Source of the DNA: Trinickia terrae
GTDB lineage: Bacteria > Pseudomonadota > Gammaproteobacteria > Burkholderiales > Burkholderiaceae
Length of the DNA stretch: 64,000 bases
Assembly (NCBI RefSeq): GCF_005144415.1
Contig: NZ_SWJE01000015.1
Span: forward strand, 309,612-373,611
Direction of reading: 5' to 3'
Shown: positions 57,741 to 64,000 of the stretch, in pieces
Position numbering within the stretch: position 1 is the first letter of the stretch
How the letters are laid out: each line of letters opens with the position of its first letter
Notes under the pieces: model-generated
Told to the model about the DNA's origin: nothing
Seen by the model: the letters and a program-made list of their open reading frames with translations, nothing else
Database searches by the model: none
Made by a program: the position numbers and the translations under genes

Positions 57741-59015
57741 TCAGTGCTTGCGGCCGATCGCGCGATGGCCAATGTCGCGGCGATACTGCATGCCGTCGAA
57801 CGCGATCTGGTTGATCGTCTCATAGACGACCGATTGCGCCCCGCGCACCGAATCCGACAGCCCGACCACGCACAGCACGCGTCCGCCCGAGGTCAGCAGC
57901 TTGCCGTCGGCGAGCGTCGTGCCCGCATGGAACGTCACCGCTTCCTCGGTCTCGGCCGGGATGCCGTTGATGCGGTCGCCTTTGCGCGGCGTATCGGGGT
58001 AATTGTGCGCGGCGAGCACGACGCCGAGCGCCGTGCGGCGGTCCCAGGTCAGCTCGACGGTGTCGAGCGTGCCCGCGATCGCCTGCTCGACCACCTTCGA
58101 GAAGTCGCCCTTCAGGCGCGCCATGATCGGCTGCGTTTCCGGGTCGCCCATCCGGCAATTGAATTCGAGCGTCTTCGGGTTGCCTTGCGCGTCGATCATC
58201 AGGCCGGCGTACAGGAAGCCGGTATAGCGGATGCCGTCGGCTTCCATGCCGCGCACGGTCGGCAGGATGATCTCGCGCATCACGCGCGCGTGCAGCTGCG
58301 GCGTGACGATCGGCGCGGGCGAATAGGCGCCCATGCCGCCCGTGTTCGGGCCCTGGTCGCTGTCCAGGAGCCGCTTGTGATCCTGGCTCGAGGCGAGCGC
58401 GAGCACGTGCTTGCCGTCGACCATCACGATGAAGCTCGCTTCCTCGCCCTCGAGGAACTCCTCGATCACGACGCGCGCGCCGGCGTCGCCGAGCTTGTTG
58501 TCGGAGAGCATCATGTCGACGGCGGCGTGGGCTTCTTCGAGCGTCATCGCGACGACGACGCCTTTGCCCGCGGCGAGGCCGTCCGCCTTGATGACGATCG
58601 GCGCGCCCTTCTTGTCGATGTAGGCGTGCGCGGCGGCAAGGTCGGAGAACGTCTCGTATTCGGCCGTCGGGATGCTGTGGCGCTTCATGAACGCCTTGGC
58701 GAAATCCTTCGAGCTCTCGAGTTGCGCGGCTTCCCGGGTCGGCCCGAAGATCTTCAGGCCGCGCTGGCGGAACAGGTTGACGATGCCGGCTGCGAGCGGC
58801 GCTTCCGGACCGACGACCGTGAACGCGACTTGCTCCTTCTCGGCGAAATCGGCGAGCGCGGCGGGCTCGCTGATGTCGATGTTGAGAAGGCGCTCATCCT
58901 GCGCCGTGCCGCCATTGCCGGGCGCGACATAGACGAGTTGGACCCGCGGCGCTTGCGCGAGCTTCCAGGCGAGCGCATGTTCGCGACCGCCGGAACCGAC
59001 GACGAGTAACTTCAT
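57741..59015 (-). CDS. purD: Phosphoribosylamine--glycine ligase (GAR synthetase)
   Basis: A 424-residue ATP-grasp enzyme of purine synthesis: MKLLVVGSGGREHALAWKLA, VIKADGLAAGKGVVVAMTLE (ATP-grasp), EEFLEGEEASFIVMVDG and LEFNCRMGDPETQPIMARL. It ligates glycine to phosphoribosylamine. Length normal. It stands between hemF (150 bases) and yebC (104 bases with a strong hairpin). Confidence 0.98.
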   Translation of the reverse strand: MKLLVVGSGGREHALAWKLAQAPRVQLVYVAPGNGGTAQDERLLNIDISEPAALADFAEKEQVAFTVVGPEAPLAAGIVNLFRQRGLKIFGPTREAAQLESSKDFAKAFMKRHSIPTAEYETFSDLAAAHAYIDKKGAPIVIKADGLAAGKGVVVAMTLEEAHAAVDMMLSDNKLGDAGARVVIEEFLEGEEASFIVMVDGKHVLALASSQDHKRLLDSDQGPNTGGMGAYSPAPIVTPQLHARVMREIILPTVRGMEADGIRYTGFLYAGLMIDAQGNPKTLEFNCRMGDPETQPIMARLKGDFSKVVEQAIAGTLDTVELTWDRRTALGVVLAAHNYPDTPRKGDRINGIPAETEEAVTFHAGTTLADGKLLTSGGRVLCVVGLSDSVRGAQSVVYETINQIAFDGMQYRRDIGHRAIGRKH

Positions 59016-59043
59016 GTGATTCCCCGAAGGCTAACAAACAGTG

Positions 59044-59068
59044 ACGGCCGGCGAATCCCGCCGGCCGT
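59044..59068 (-). terminator. Hairpin between yebC and purD
   Basis: A perfect 10-bp inverted repeat (59044-59053 with 59059-59068) around AATCC. No T run follows in the minus direction, so it may weaken rather than stop transcription from yebC into purD. Confidence 0.5.
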
Positions 59069-59119
59069 TGATCATTTCCGCAAGACGCGGCGCTTCGAAA
59101 CGCGCCGCGCTTCAGCGCA

Positions 59120-59848
59120 TCATGCTTCGGCGATGGAGGCGTTCGTATACACCTCCTGCACGTCATCCAGATTTTCGAGCGCGTCGAGGAGCTTCTGCAT
59201 CTTCACGGCGTCTTCGCCCGTGAACTCGACTTCCGTCTGCGGCTTCATGGTGACTTCGGCGAGCTCCGCCTTGAAGCCGGCCGCCTCCAGCGCTTCCTTC
59301 ACCTTCGTGAAGTCGTTCGGCGGCGACAGCACTTCGATGCTGCCGTCGTCGTTCGTGACGACGTCGTCGGCGCCGGCTTCGAGCGCGGCTTCCATGAGCT
59401 TGTCTTCCGGCGTGCCGGGGGCGAACAGGAACTGGCCGACGTGATCGAACAGGAACGCGACCGAGCCGTCGGTGCCCATGTTGCCGCCGTACTTCGAGAA
59501 TGCGTGGCGCACTTCGGCGACCGTGCGGGTGCGGTTGTCGGTCATCGTGTCGACGATGATCGCCGCGCCGCCGATGCCGTAGCCTTCGTAGCGGATTTCC
59601 TCGTAGTTCGCGCCATCGACGCCGCCGACGCCGCGCTGGATCGCGCGGTTGATGTTGTCCTTCGGCATGTTGGCGTCGTACGCCTTGTCCACGGCGAGGC
59701 GCAGGCGCGGGTTCGAATCGATCTCGCCCCCGCCCATGCGGGCCGCGACTTGGATTTCCTTGATCAGACGAGTCCAGATCTTGCCGCGCTTGGCGTCGGC
59801 CGCGGCTTTTTTATGCTTGATGTTGGCCCATTTGGAATGACCAGCCAT
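59120..59848 (-). CDS. yebC: YebC/PmpR family protein (translation or transcription regulator)
   Basis: A 242-residue YebC protein: [40 protein letters not shown] and [14 protein letters not shown] are diagnostic. Family members have been described as DNA-binding regulators and as factors that ease ribosome stalling on proline-rich sequence. ATG 59848 is supported by GAGAAAGGT upstream and the family start. Confidence 0.97.
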   Translation of the reverse strand: MAGHSKWANIKHKKAAADAKRGKIWTRLIKEIQVAARMGGGEIDSNPRLRLAVDKAYDANMPKDNINRAIQRGVGGVDGANYEEIRYEGYGIGGAAIIVDTMTDNRTRTVAEVRHAFSKYGGNMGTDGSVAFLFDHVGQFLFAPGTPEDKLMEAALEAGADDVVTNDDGSIEVLSPPNDFTKVKEALEAAGFKAELAEVTMKPQTEVEFTGEDAVKMQKLLDALENLDDVQEVYTNASIAEA

Positions 59849-60150
59849 ACCTTTCTCCGTCGCGCGCGCGTGTCGTGCGCACGCATGATGCGTTTGTTCG
59901 TTGCTGACTTGCGATTGATGTTTGCGGTTTCGGGCGGCGAGTTGCGCGGGCGGCAAGAAGCCGCTTCTCGAGCATCGCATTGGCCACGTAAGGCAATTCG
60001 AGCCGCTCGACGAGCAGAAGCGGATTTTAACATGCCGCGGAGGCCGGGAAAGGCTGTCCGAATGGGATAGGCGCTATGCGCGGCGCAGCGGCAGGCGGTC
60101 TCGATGACCCGTTGCAAAAGTCGTGCGAATGTTCCGGCTGGACAAACGCG

Positions 60151-60169
60151 GGGCGGCGCGGCGCCGCCC
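60151..60169 (-). terminator. Hairpin after upp
   Basis: An 8-bp perfect G+C stem (60151-60158 with 60162-60169) followed in the minus direction by CGCGTTTG. It lies 18 bases after the upp stop. The 59849-60186 gap otherwise holds nothing recognisable. Confidence 0.5.
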
Positions 60170-60186
60170 GCGAAAAACCGCTTTCC

Positions 60187-60837
60187 TCAGTTCTTGGTGC
60201 CGAACAGCCGGTCGCCGGCGTCGCCCAGGCCCGGCACGATATACGCATGCTCGTTCAAGTGCGAATCGAGCGAGGCGACGTAGAGCTTCACGTCCGGATG
60301 CGCGTCCTGGAACACCTGGACGCCCTCCGGGGCCGCGACGAGCGCGAGGAACAGGATGTTCTCGCCGGCCACGTTGCGGCGCTTGAGCACGTCGATCGCG
60401 TGCGCCGCCGAGTAGCCGGTCGCGACCATCGGGTCGCACAGGATGAAGATCCGGTCCTCGAGGTCCGGCAGCCGCACGAGGTACTCGACCGGCCGGTGGT
60501 CTTCGTCCCGGTACACGCCGATATGCCCGACGCGCGCCGACGGAATCAGCTCGAGCAGCCCGTCCGACATGCCGACGCCCGCACGCAGCACCGGCACGAT
60601 GGCAAGCTTCTTGCCGGCGATCACGGGCGCGTCGATCTCGACGAGCGGCGTCGCCACGCGCTTGGTCGTGATCGGCAGGTTGCGGGTGATCTCGTAGCCC
60701 ATCAGGAGCGTGATCTCTCGCAATAGCTCGCGGAAGGTGCGCGTGGAGGTGTCCTTGTCGCGCATGTGGGTGAGCTTGTGCTGGATCAGCGGGTGATCGA
60801 GGATGAAGAGATTGGGAAAACGGCTGTCTTGTCTCAT
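60187..60837 (-). CDS. upp: Uracil phosphoribosyltransferase
   Basis: A 216-residue UPRTase for pyrimidine salvage (uracil + PRPP to UMP). Marks: [19 protein letters not shown], the PRPP loop [16 protein letters not shown], and C-terminal [16 protein letters not shown] 60837 ([10 protein letters not shown]) is preferred over one four codons upstream because it gives the family start. Monocistronic. Confidence 0.97.
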   Translation of the reverse strand: MRQDSRFPNLFILDHPLIQHKLTHMRDKDTSTRTFRELLREITLLMGYEITRNLPITTKRVATPLVEIDAPVIAGKKLAIVPVLRAGVGMSDGLLELIPSARVGHIGVYRDEDHRPVEYLVRLPDLEDRIFILCDPMVATGYSAAHAIDVLKRRNVAGENILFLALVAAPEGVQVFQDAHPDVKLYVASLDSHLNEHAYIVPGLGDAGDRLFGTKN

Positions 60838-61101
60838 GGTGGTGCGCACAAGCGGCGAGAGGGGTCGGGGGGGGCGTATCGGCGGCGCTTGGGCTGCGCG
60901 GCATGCCCGGATGAGGCGGACGACGCGGATGACGCGGATGACGCATTACGTCCGCAAGTTTACCGAAAGATCGGCGGATAAAGACGAGCAACGTTGCGCC
61001 TCGTGCAAAAAGGCGATTGTCCGGTGAGTTGCTCCGCTCCATGGCCAAGGGAGATAGCGGGTATGGCCGATTGGCCGGGCAGCGACGCCGCGGGGATTCT
61101 T

Positions 61102-61109
61102 CTAGAATC
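61102..61109 (+). promoter_or_regulatory. CTAGAATC box, putative -10 of the SDR gene
   Basis: TAGAAT at 61103-61108, 54 bases before the SDR start, in the recurring CTAGAATC octamer. No -35 is clear. The rest of the 60838-61162 gap shows no gene. Confidence 0.4.
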
Positions 61110-61162
61110 GAAACTCTTCGCCATCGGGCCTAAAAATCGTTACCTGGAAAAGGAGATCCGCC

Positions 61163-61942
61163 ATGGACATGGGAATCGCAGGACGGACCGCGCTCGTATG
61201 CGCGGCCAGCAAGGGCCTCGGGCGAGGCTGCGCCGAGGCGCTGGCGGCGGAGGGCGTGAAGCTCGTGATCTGCGCACGCACGGCGGAAACGCTCGAGGCG
61301 ACGGCCGCCGAGATCCGCGCGAAGACGGGCGCCGAGGTGACGGCCATCGCCTGCGACGTCACGACCGAGGCGGGCCGCGCCGCCGTGCTGGCCGCGTGCC
61401 CGCAGCCCGACATCCTCGTGAACAATGCGGGCGGCCCGCCGCCGGGCGACTTCCGCAAGTTTACGCACGACGACTGGATCAAGGCGCTCGAAGCGAACAT
61501 GCTGAGCCCGATCGCGCTGATCCAGGCGACCATCGACGGCATGATCGAGCGCGGCTTCGGCCGCGTCGTCAACATCACGAGTTCCGCGGTGAAGGCGCCG
61601 ATCGACGTGCTGGGCCTCTCGAACGGCGCGCGCTCGGGCTTGACGGGGTTTGTCGCGGGCGTCGCGCGCAAGGTGGCGGTGCACAACGTGACGATCAACA
61701 ACCTGCTGCCGGGCCTGTTCGATACCGACCGCATCGGGGCGACGGTCGCCGCGCAGGCCAAGGCGGGCAACATCAGCGTCGAGGAAGCGCGCAGCCAGCG
61801 CGTGAAGTCCATCCCGGCCGGGCGCTTCGGCACGCGCGACGAATTCGGCGCGGCTTGCGCGTTTCTCTGCAGCGTCCACGCGGGCTACATCACCGGGCAG
61901 AACTGGCTGATCGACGGCGGCGCCTACCCGGGCACGTTCTGA
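61163..61942 (+). CDS. Atypical short-chain dehydrogenase/reductase family protein
   Basis: A 259-residue SDR-fold protein. The cofactor loop is [13 protein letters not shown] (residues 10-22), the NNAG motif is intact (87-90) and NITSSA (138-142) supplies the serine, but at the catalytic YxxxK position there is SNGAR (153-157), so both tyrosine and lysine are missing. Relatives with [10 protein letters not shown] are known in betaproteobacteria and are annotated as oxidoreductases; a redox reaction by the normal mechanism is doubtful. AAAAGGAG at 61148-61155 supports ATG 61163. It precedes mgsA by 55 bases. Confidence 0.85.
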   Translation: MDMGIAGRTALVCAASKGLGRGCAEALAAEGVKLVICARTAETLEATAAEIRAKTGAEVTAIACDVTTEAGRAAVLAACPQPDILVNNAGGPPPGDFRKFTHDDWIKALEANMLSPIALIQATIDGMIERGFGRVVNITSSAVKAPIDVLGLSNGARSGLTGFVAGVARKVAVHNVTINNLLPGLFDTDRIGATVAAQAKAGNISVEEARSQRVKSIPAGRFGTRDEFGAACAFLCSVHAGYITGQNWLIDGGAYPGTF

Positions 61943-61997
61943 GCGTGCGCTTCCCCGATACCCACCCAAGACCACCCTGCACAAAGGATTCCTCGAC

Positions 61998-62387
61998 ATG
62001 ACGACACGGGTTGCGCTGATCGCGCACGATCACAAGAAAGACGACATCGTCGCGCTGGCCGGCGAATATGCGGCGACGCTTGCGCGCTGCAGGCTCGTCG
62101 CCACGGGCACGACCGGCGCGCGGATCGCCGCCGCGCATGGGCTCACGGTCGAGCGCATGCTGTCGGGGCCGAACGGCGGCGACCTGCAGATCGGCGCGCA
62201 GCTGGCCGAAGGCAACGTCGACGTGGTGATCTTCCTGCGCGACCCGATGACGCCTCAGCCGCACGAGCCCGACATCAACGCGCTCGTGCGCGCTTGCGAC
62301 GTGCACGACGTGCCGTGCGCGACCAACATCGCGACCGCGCGGATGCTGCTCGACGCACTGATGCGGCGCATGAACGAGCCGGTCTGA
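61998..62387 (+). CDS. mgsA: Methylglyoxal synthase
   Basis: A 129-residue enzyme converting dihydroxyacetone phosphate to methylglyoxal, a by-pass of lower glycolysis. Marks: [40 protein letters not shown] with the catalytic aspartate, and [14 protein letters not shown]. Slightly shorter than E. coli MgsA. It may be co-transcribed with the SDR gene. The palindromic repeat starts 27 bases after its stop. Confidence 0.95.
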   Translation: MTTRVALIAHDHKKDDIVALAGEYAATLARCRLVATGTTGARIAAAHGLTVERMLSGPNGGDLQIGAQLAEGNVDVVIFLRDPMTPQPHEPDINALVRACDVHDVPCATNIATARMLLDALMRRMNEPV

Positions 62388-62413
62388 CGGCGGGTTTTGT
62401 GGCTTTGCGGACC

Positions 62414-62503
62414 GCTGAGGTTGGCTGGAGTTAGCGCTTCAGCGCCAACTCCAGCCAACCTCAGCATGGGACCGGAGTAAGTGCTGAAGCACTAACTCCG
62501 GTC
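62414..62503. repeat. Palindromic repeat pair, copy D
   Basis: Two hairpins. The first has 18-bp perfect arms (62414-62431 with 62448-62465) enclosing TAGCGCTTCAGCGCCA. The second (62470-62503) has arms GACCGGAGT/ACTCCGGTC around AGTGCT-GA-AGCACT. Relative to copy B, both the outer and inner arms carry paired compensatory changes. The second hairpin ends seven bases before AGGAGA, the ribosome-binding site of qor. Confidence 0.92.
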
Positions 62504-62519
62504 GACACAGGAGACGGCG

Positions 62520-63494
62520 ATGGCCAAGGCGATTCGATTCGAAAAAACAGGCGGCCCCGAGGTGATGCAATGGGTCGATGTCGAGGTGGGCGACCCGGGC
62601 AGCGGCGAAGTCCGCATCAAGCAGCATGCGGTGGGCCTCAACTATATCGACGTGTATTTCCGCACCGGGCTGTATCCGATGCCGCTGCCGGGCGGGCTCG
62701 GCATGGAGGCTGCGGGCGAGGTGACGGCGGTCGGGCCGGACGTGGAGGGCTTGCGGGTGGGCGACCGCGTCGCCTACGTGGCGCGCCCGCCGGGCGCCTA
62801 CGCGCAGGAGCGCGTACTGCCCGCGGCGGCGCTGGTCAAGCTGCCCGGCGCGCTCGGCTACGACGATGCGGCTTCGGCGATGCTGCAAGGCCTCACCGCG
62901 CAGTATCTGCTGCGCCGCACGTACCGCGTGAAGGCCGGCGACACGATCCTGATCCAGGCGGCGGCGGGCGGCGTCGGCCTGTTCGTCTGCCAATGGGCGA
63001 AGGCGCTCGGCGCGACGGTGATCGGCACGGTCAGTTCCGACGAGAAGGCCGAGCTGGCAAAGGCGCACGGCTGCGATTACCCGATCGTCTATACACGCGA
63101 GAGTTTCACCAAGCGCGTGAAGGAGATCACCGGCGGCGCGGGGGTGCCGGTTGTCTACGACTCGATCGGCAAGGATACGTTTACCGGCTCGCTCGACTGC
63201 CTCGCGCCGCTCGGCCTCTTCGTGAGCTTCGGCAACGCATCGGGCCCGCTGCCGCCGATCGACTCGTCCGAGTTCGCGGGCCGCGGCTCGCTGTTTTTCA
63301 CGCGGCCGACGCTGTTTACGCATATCGCGAAGCGCAGCGACTACGACGCGATGGCGGCCGAGCTGTTCGACGTGATCGTCTCGGGCAAGGTCAAGACGAT
63401 GATCCGCCAGCGCTTCCCGCTCGCCGAAGTGGGGCAGGCCCACGCCGATCTCGAGGCGCGCCGCACGACCGGCTCGACGATTCTCATTCCCTGA
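62520..63494 (+). CDS. qor: NADPH:quinone oxidoreductase (zinc-free MDR family)
   Basis: A 324-residue medium-chain dehydrogenase/reductase without the zinc ligands of alcohol dehydrogenases: MAKAIRFEKTGGPEVMQWV, HAVGLNYIDVYFRTGLY, ILIQAAAGGVGLFVCQWAKA (NADPH loop) and YDSIGKDTF. It resembles E. coli QorA, which reduces quinones by one electron. AGGAGA eight bases before ATG 62520 lies directly after the palindromic repeat. mgsA upstream is co-directional; a reactive-carbonyl link is possible but not shown. Confidence 0.93.
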   Translation: MAKAIRFEKTGGPEVMQWVDVEVGDPGSGEVRIKQHAVGLNYIDVYFRTGLYPMPLPGGLGMEAAGEVTAVGPDVEGLRVGDRVAYVARPPGAYAQERVLPAAALVKLPGALGYDDAASAMLQGLTAQYLLRRTYRVKAGDTILIQAAAGGVGLFVCQWAKALGATVIGTVSSDEKAELAKAHGCDYPIVYTRESFTKRVKEITGGAGVPVVYDSIGKDTFTGSLDCLAPLGLFVSFGNASGPLPPIDSSEFAGRGSLFFTRPTLFTHIAKRSDYDAMAAELFDVIVSGKVKTMIRQRFPLAEVGQAHADLEARRTTGSTILIP

Positions 63495-63517
63495 CCGGTC
63501 CGGTCATTCCGTTGAGG

Positions 63518-63546
63518 CAGGCGGCGCGGTTGCGCCGCCTGTTTTC
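63518..63546 (+). terminator. Rho-independent terminator of qor
   Basis: A perfect 10-bp stem (63518-63527 with 63532-63541) around GGTT, followed by TTTTCG, 24 bases after the qor stop. The group II intron starts eight bases past the stem. Confidence 0.92.
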
Positions 63547-63549
63547 GTT

Positions 63550-64000
63550 GTGCGCCCAGCATGGGCGCAGTCCTGCGGGTGCAAGTCCCGCCATAAGCTG
63601 GTCACGGCGAATGAAGCGAAGCGCAACTGCACGAGGGCGACCGAGTGTGGGGAGGAAGCGTGGAGCGTAAATTGCGAGCCGATGGAGAAGAACCGTATAG
63701 AAGGCGCTGCCGAGCAGGGCGAGCGGGCAACGAACCGCAAAGCTCTCGTGACCAAGGCGAAGCGGCGTAAATGCGGCGGCTGTGCGATGAAGGAGTGCGT
63801 TCTTACCTGGGGAGATCTCGCCTTGTGCCTGAAAGGGCGACGGTGATGAGCCGGAGCGAGAAGTCAGCAGAGGCCGTAGTAGCAGCCGGTTGGTGGCGAA
63901 GGGCCGAACGAGTAGGAGGGCCGAAGGCCGTGTCGCTTGGACGTGCAGTGCATCAGAAGGCCGCGCAGGCGGCGCGCAACGCGGGACGGCGAGGTGAAGC
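63550..64000 (+). mobile_element. Group II intron, 5' part (continues past the window)
   Basis: The 5' end GTGCG (63550-63554) is the group II intron boundary, followed by an 8-bp hairpin (63551-63558 with 63562-63569), a second hairpin (GCGGG/CCCGC, 63575-63591), and text of the type GCGAATGAAGCGAAGCGCAA and GTCAGCAGAGGCC ... GAAGGGCCGAACG that recurs in proteobacterial group II introns. This would be domain I onward; the reverse transcriptase is expected outside. An open frame from ATG 63846 to the edge might be its beginning, but this is weak. The intron sits just beyond a terminator hairpin, the site preference of bacterial class C introns. Confidence 0.75.

Noticed and set aside
63550..63846. 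Small open frame inside the intron 5' region as a gene
   Set aside because: The sequence is better explained as structured intron RNA with paired hairpins.

Overview
The window reads as chromosomal DNA of a Burkholderia-type betaproteobacterium (Burkholderiaceae; Burkholderia, Paraburkholderia, Trinickia or a close relative). The evidence is a high G+C content with strong G/C bias at third codon positions, intracellular polyhydroxybutyrate metabolism (phaZ with the CQP nucleophile box), a DUF3311/MctP monocarboxylate uptake pair, the rng-maf-rlmH-rsfS-nadD-hemF-purD order, and a lipid A/LOS core block ending in msbA. The species cannot be fixed from sequence alone. Almost all of it is ordinary core-genome housekeeping. 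No tRNA, rRNA or CRISPR array was seen.

Layout. 1-5.0 kb: the end of htpG, ubiC overlapping a hypoxanthine/uracil-DNA glycosylase, then a patch of visibly lower G+C with cspA, a second IF-1 and a YaiI/UPF0178 gene, followed by a spermidine-synthase-like methyltransferase-fold protein. 5.0-8.2 kb: a promoter, DUF3311 and mctP, a strong terminator, and a FUSC-family gene broken by one frameshift. 8.3-13.3 kb (minus strand): VOC protein, transaldolase, BenE transporter, and a VWA/MoxR-ATPase pair. 13.5-18.5 kb: two monoheme cytochromes c, DUF1841, an EamA exporter, nth and rsxB, a TetR regulator. 18.7-23.7 kb: phaZ, a GH15 glucan hydrolase, small hypotheticals, a BON-domain protein. 23.7-29.6 kb: a large FtsK paralogue, a META lipoprotein, purT, an MliC-like protein. 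29.9-40.7 kb: acetolactate-synthase-like enzyme plus aldehyde dehydrogenase, rhlE behind a structured leader, gluQ, trhO and dnaE. 40.8-50.0 kb: LOS/O-antigen assembly (two GT4, two GT9, a WaaL-like ligase, a WaaE-like GT2, msbA). 50.0-52.4 kb: three small genes and amtB. 52.7-60.8 kb: a long minus-strand run rng-maf-rlmH-rsfS-nadD-hemF-purD-yebC-upp. 61.2-63.5 kb: an SDR protein without the usual catalytic residues, mgsA and a quinone oxidoreductase. The right edge enters a group II intron inserted just past the quinone oxidoreductase terminator.

The most unusual structure is a dispersed palindromic repeat family at about 23.66, 31.55-31.77, 50.05 and 62.41-62.50 kb. Its hairpins keep their pairing through compensatory base changes. 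In two places it sits in the gap between co-directional genes and ends a few bases before the Shine-Dalgarno sequence of the second gene. Other points of note are a nadD gene with no ATG/GTG/TTG start for the full protein (CTG with an ideal Shine-Dalgarno is the best candidate), a probably leaderless dnaE transcript, and a strongly folded rhlE leader. I found no convincing new multi-gene defence or biosynthetic system; the repeat family is the best candidate for something undescribed.
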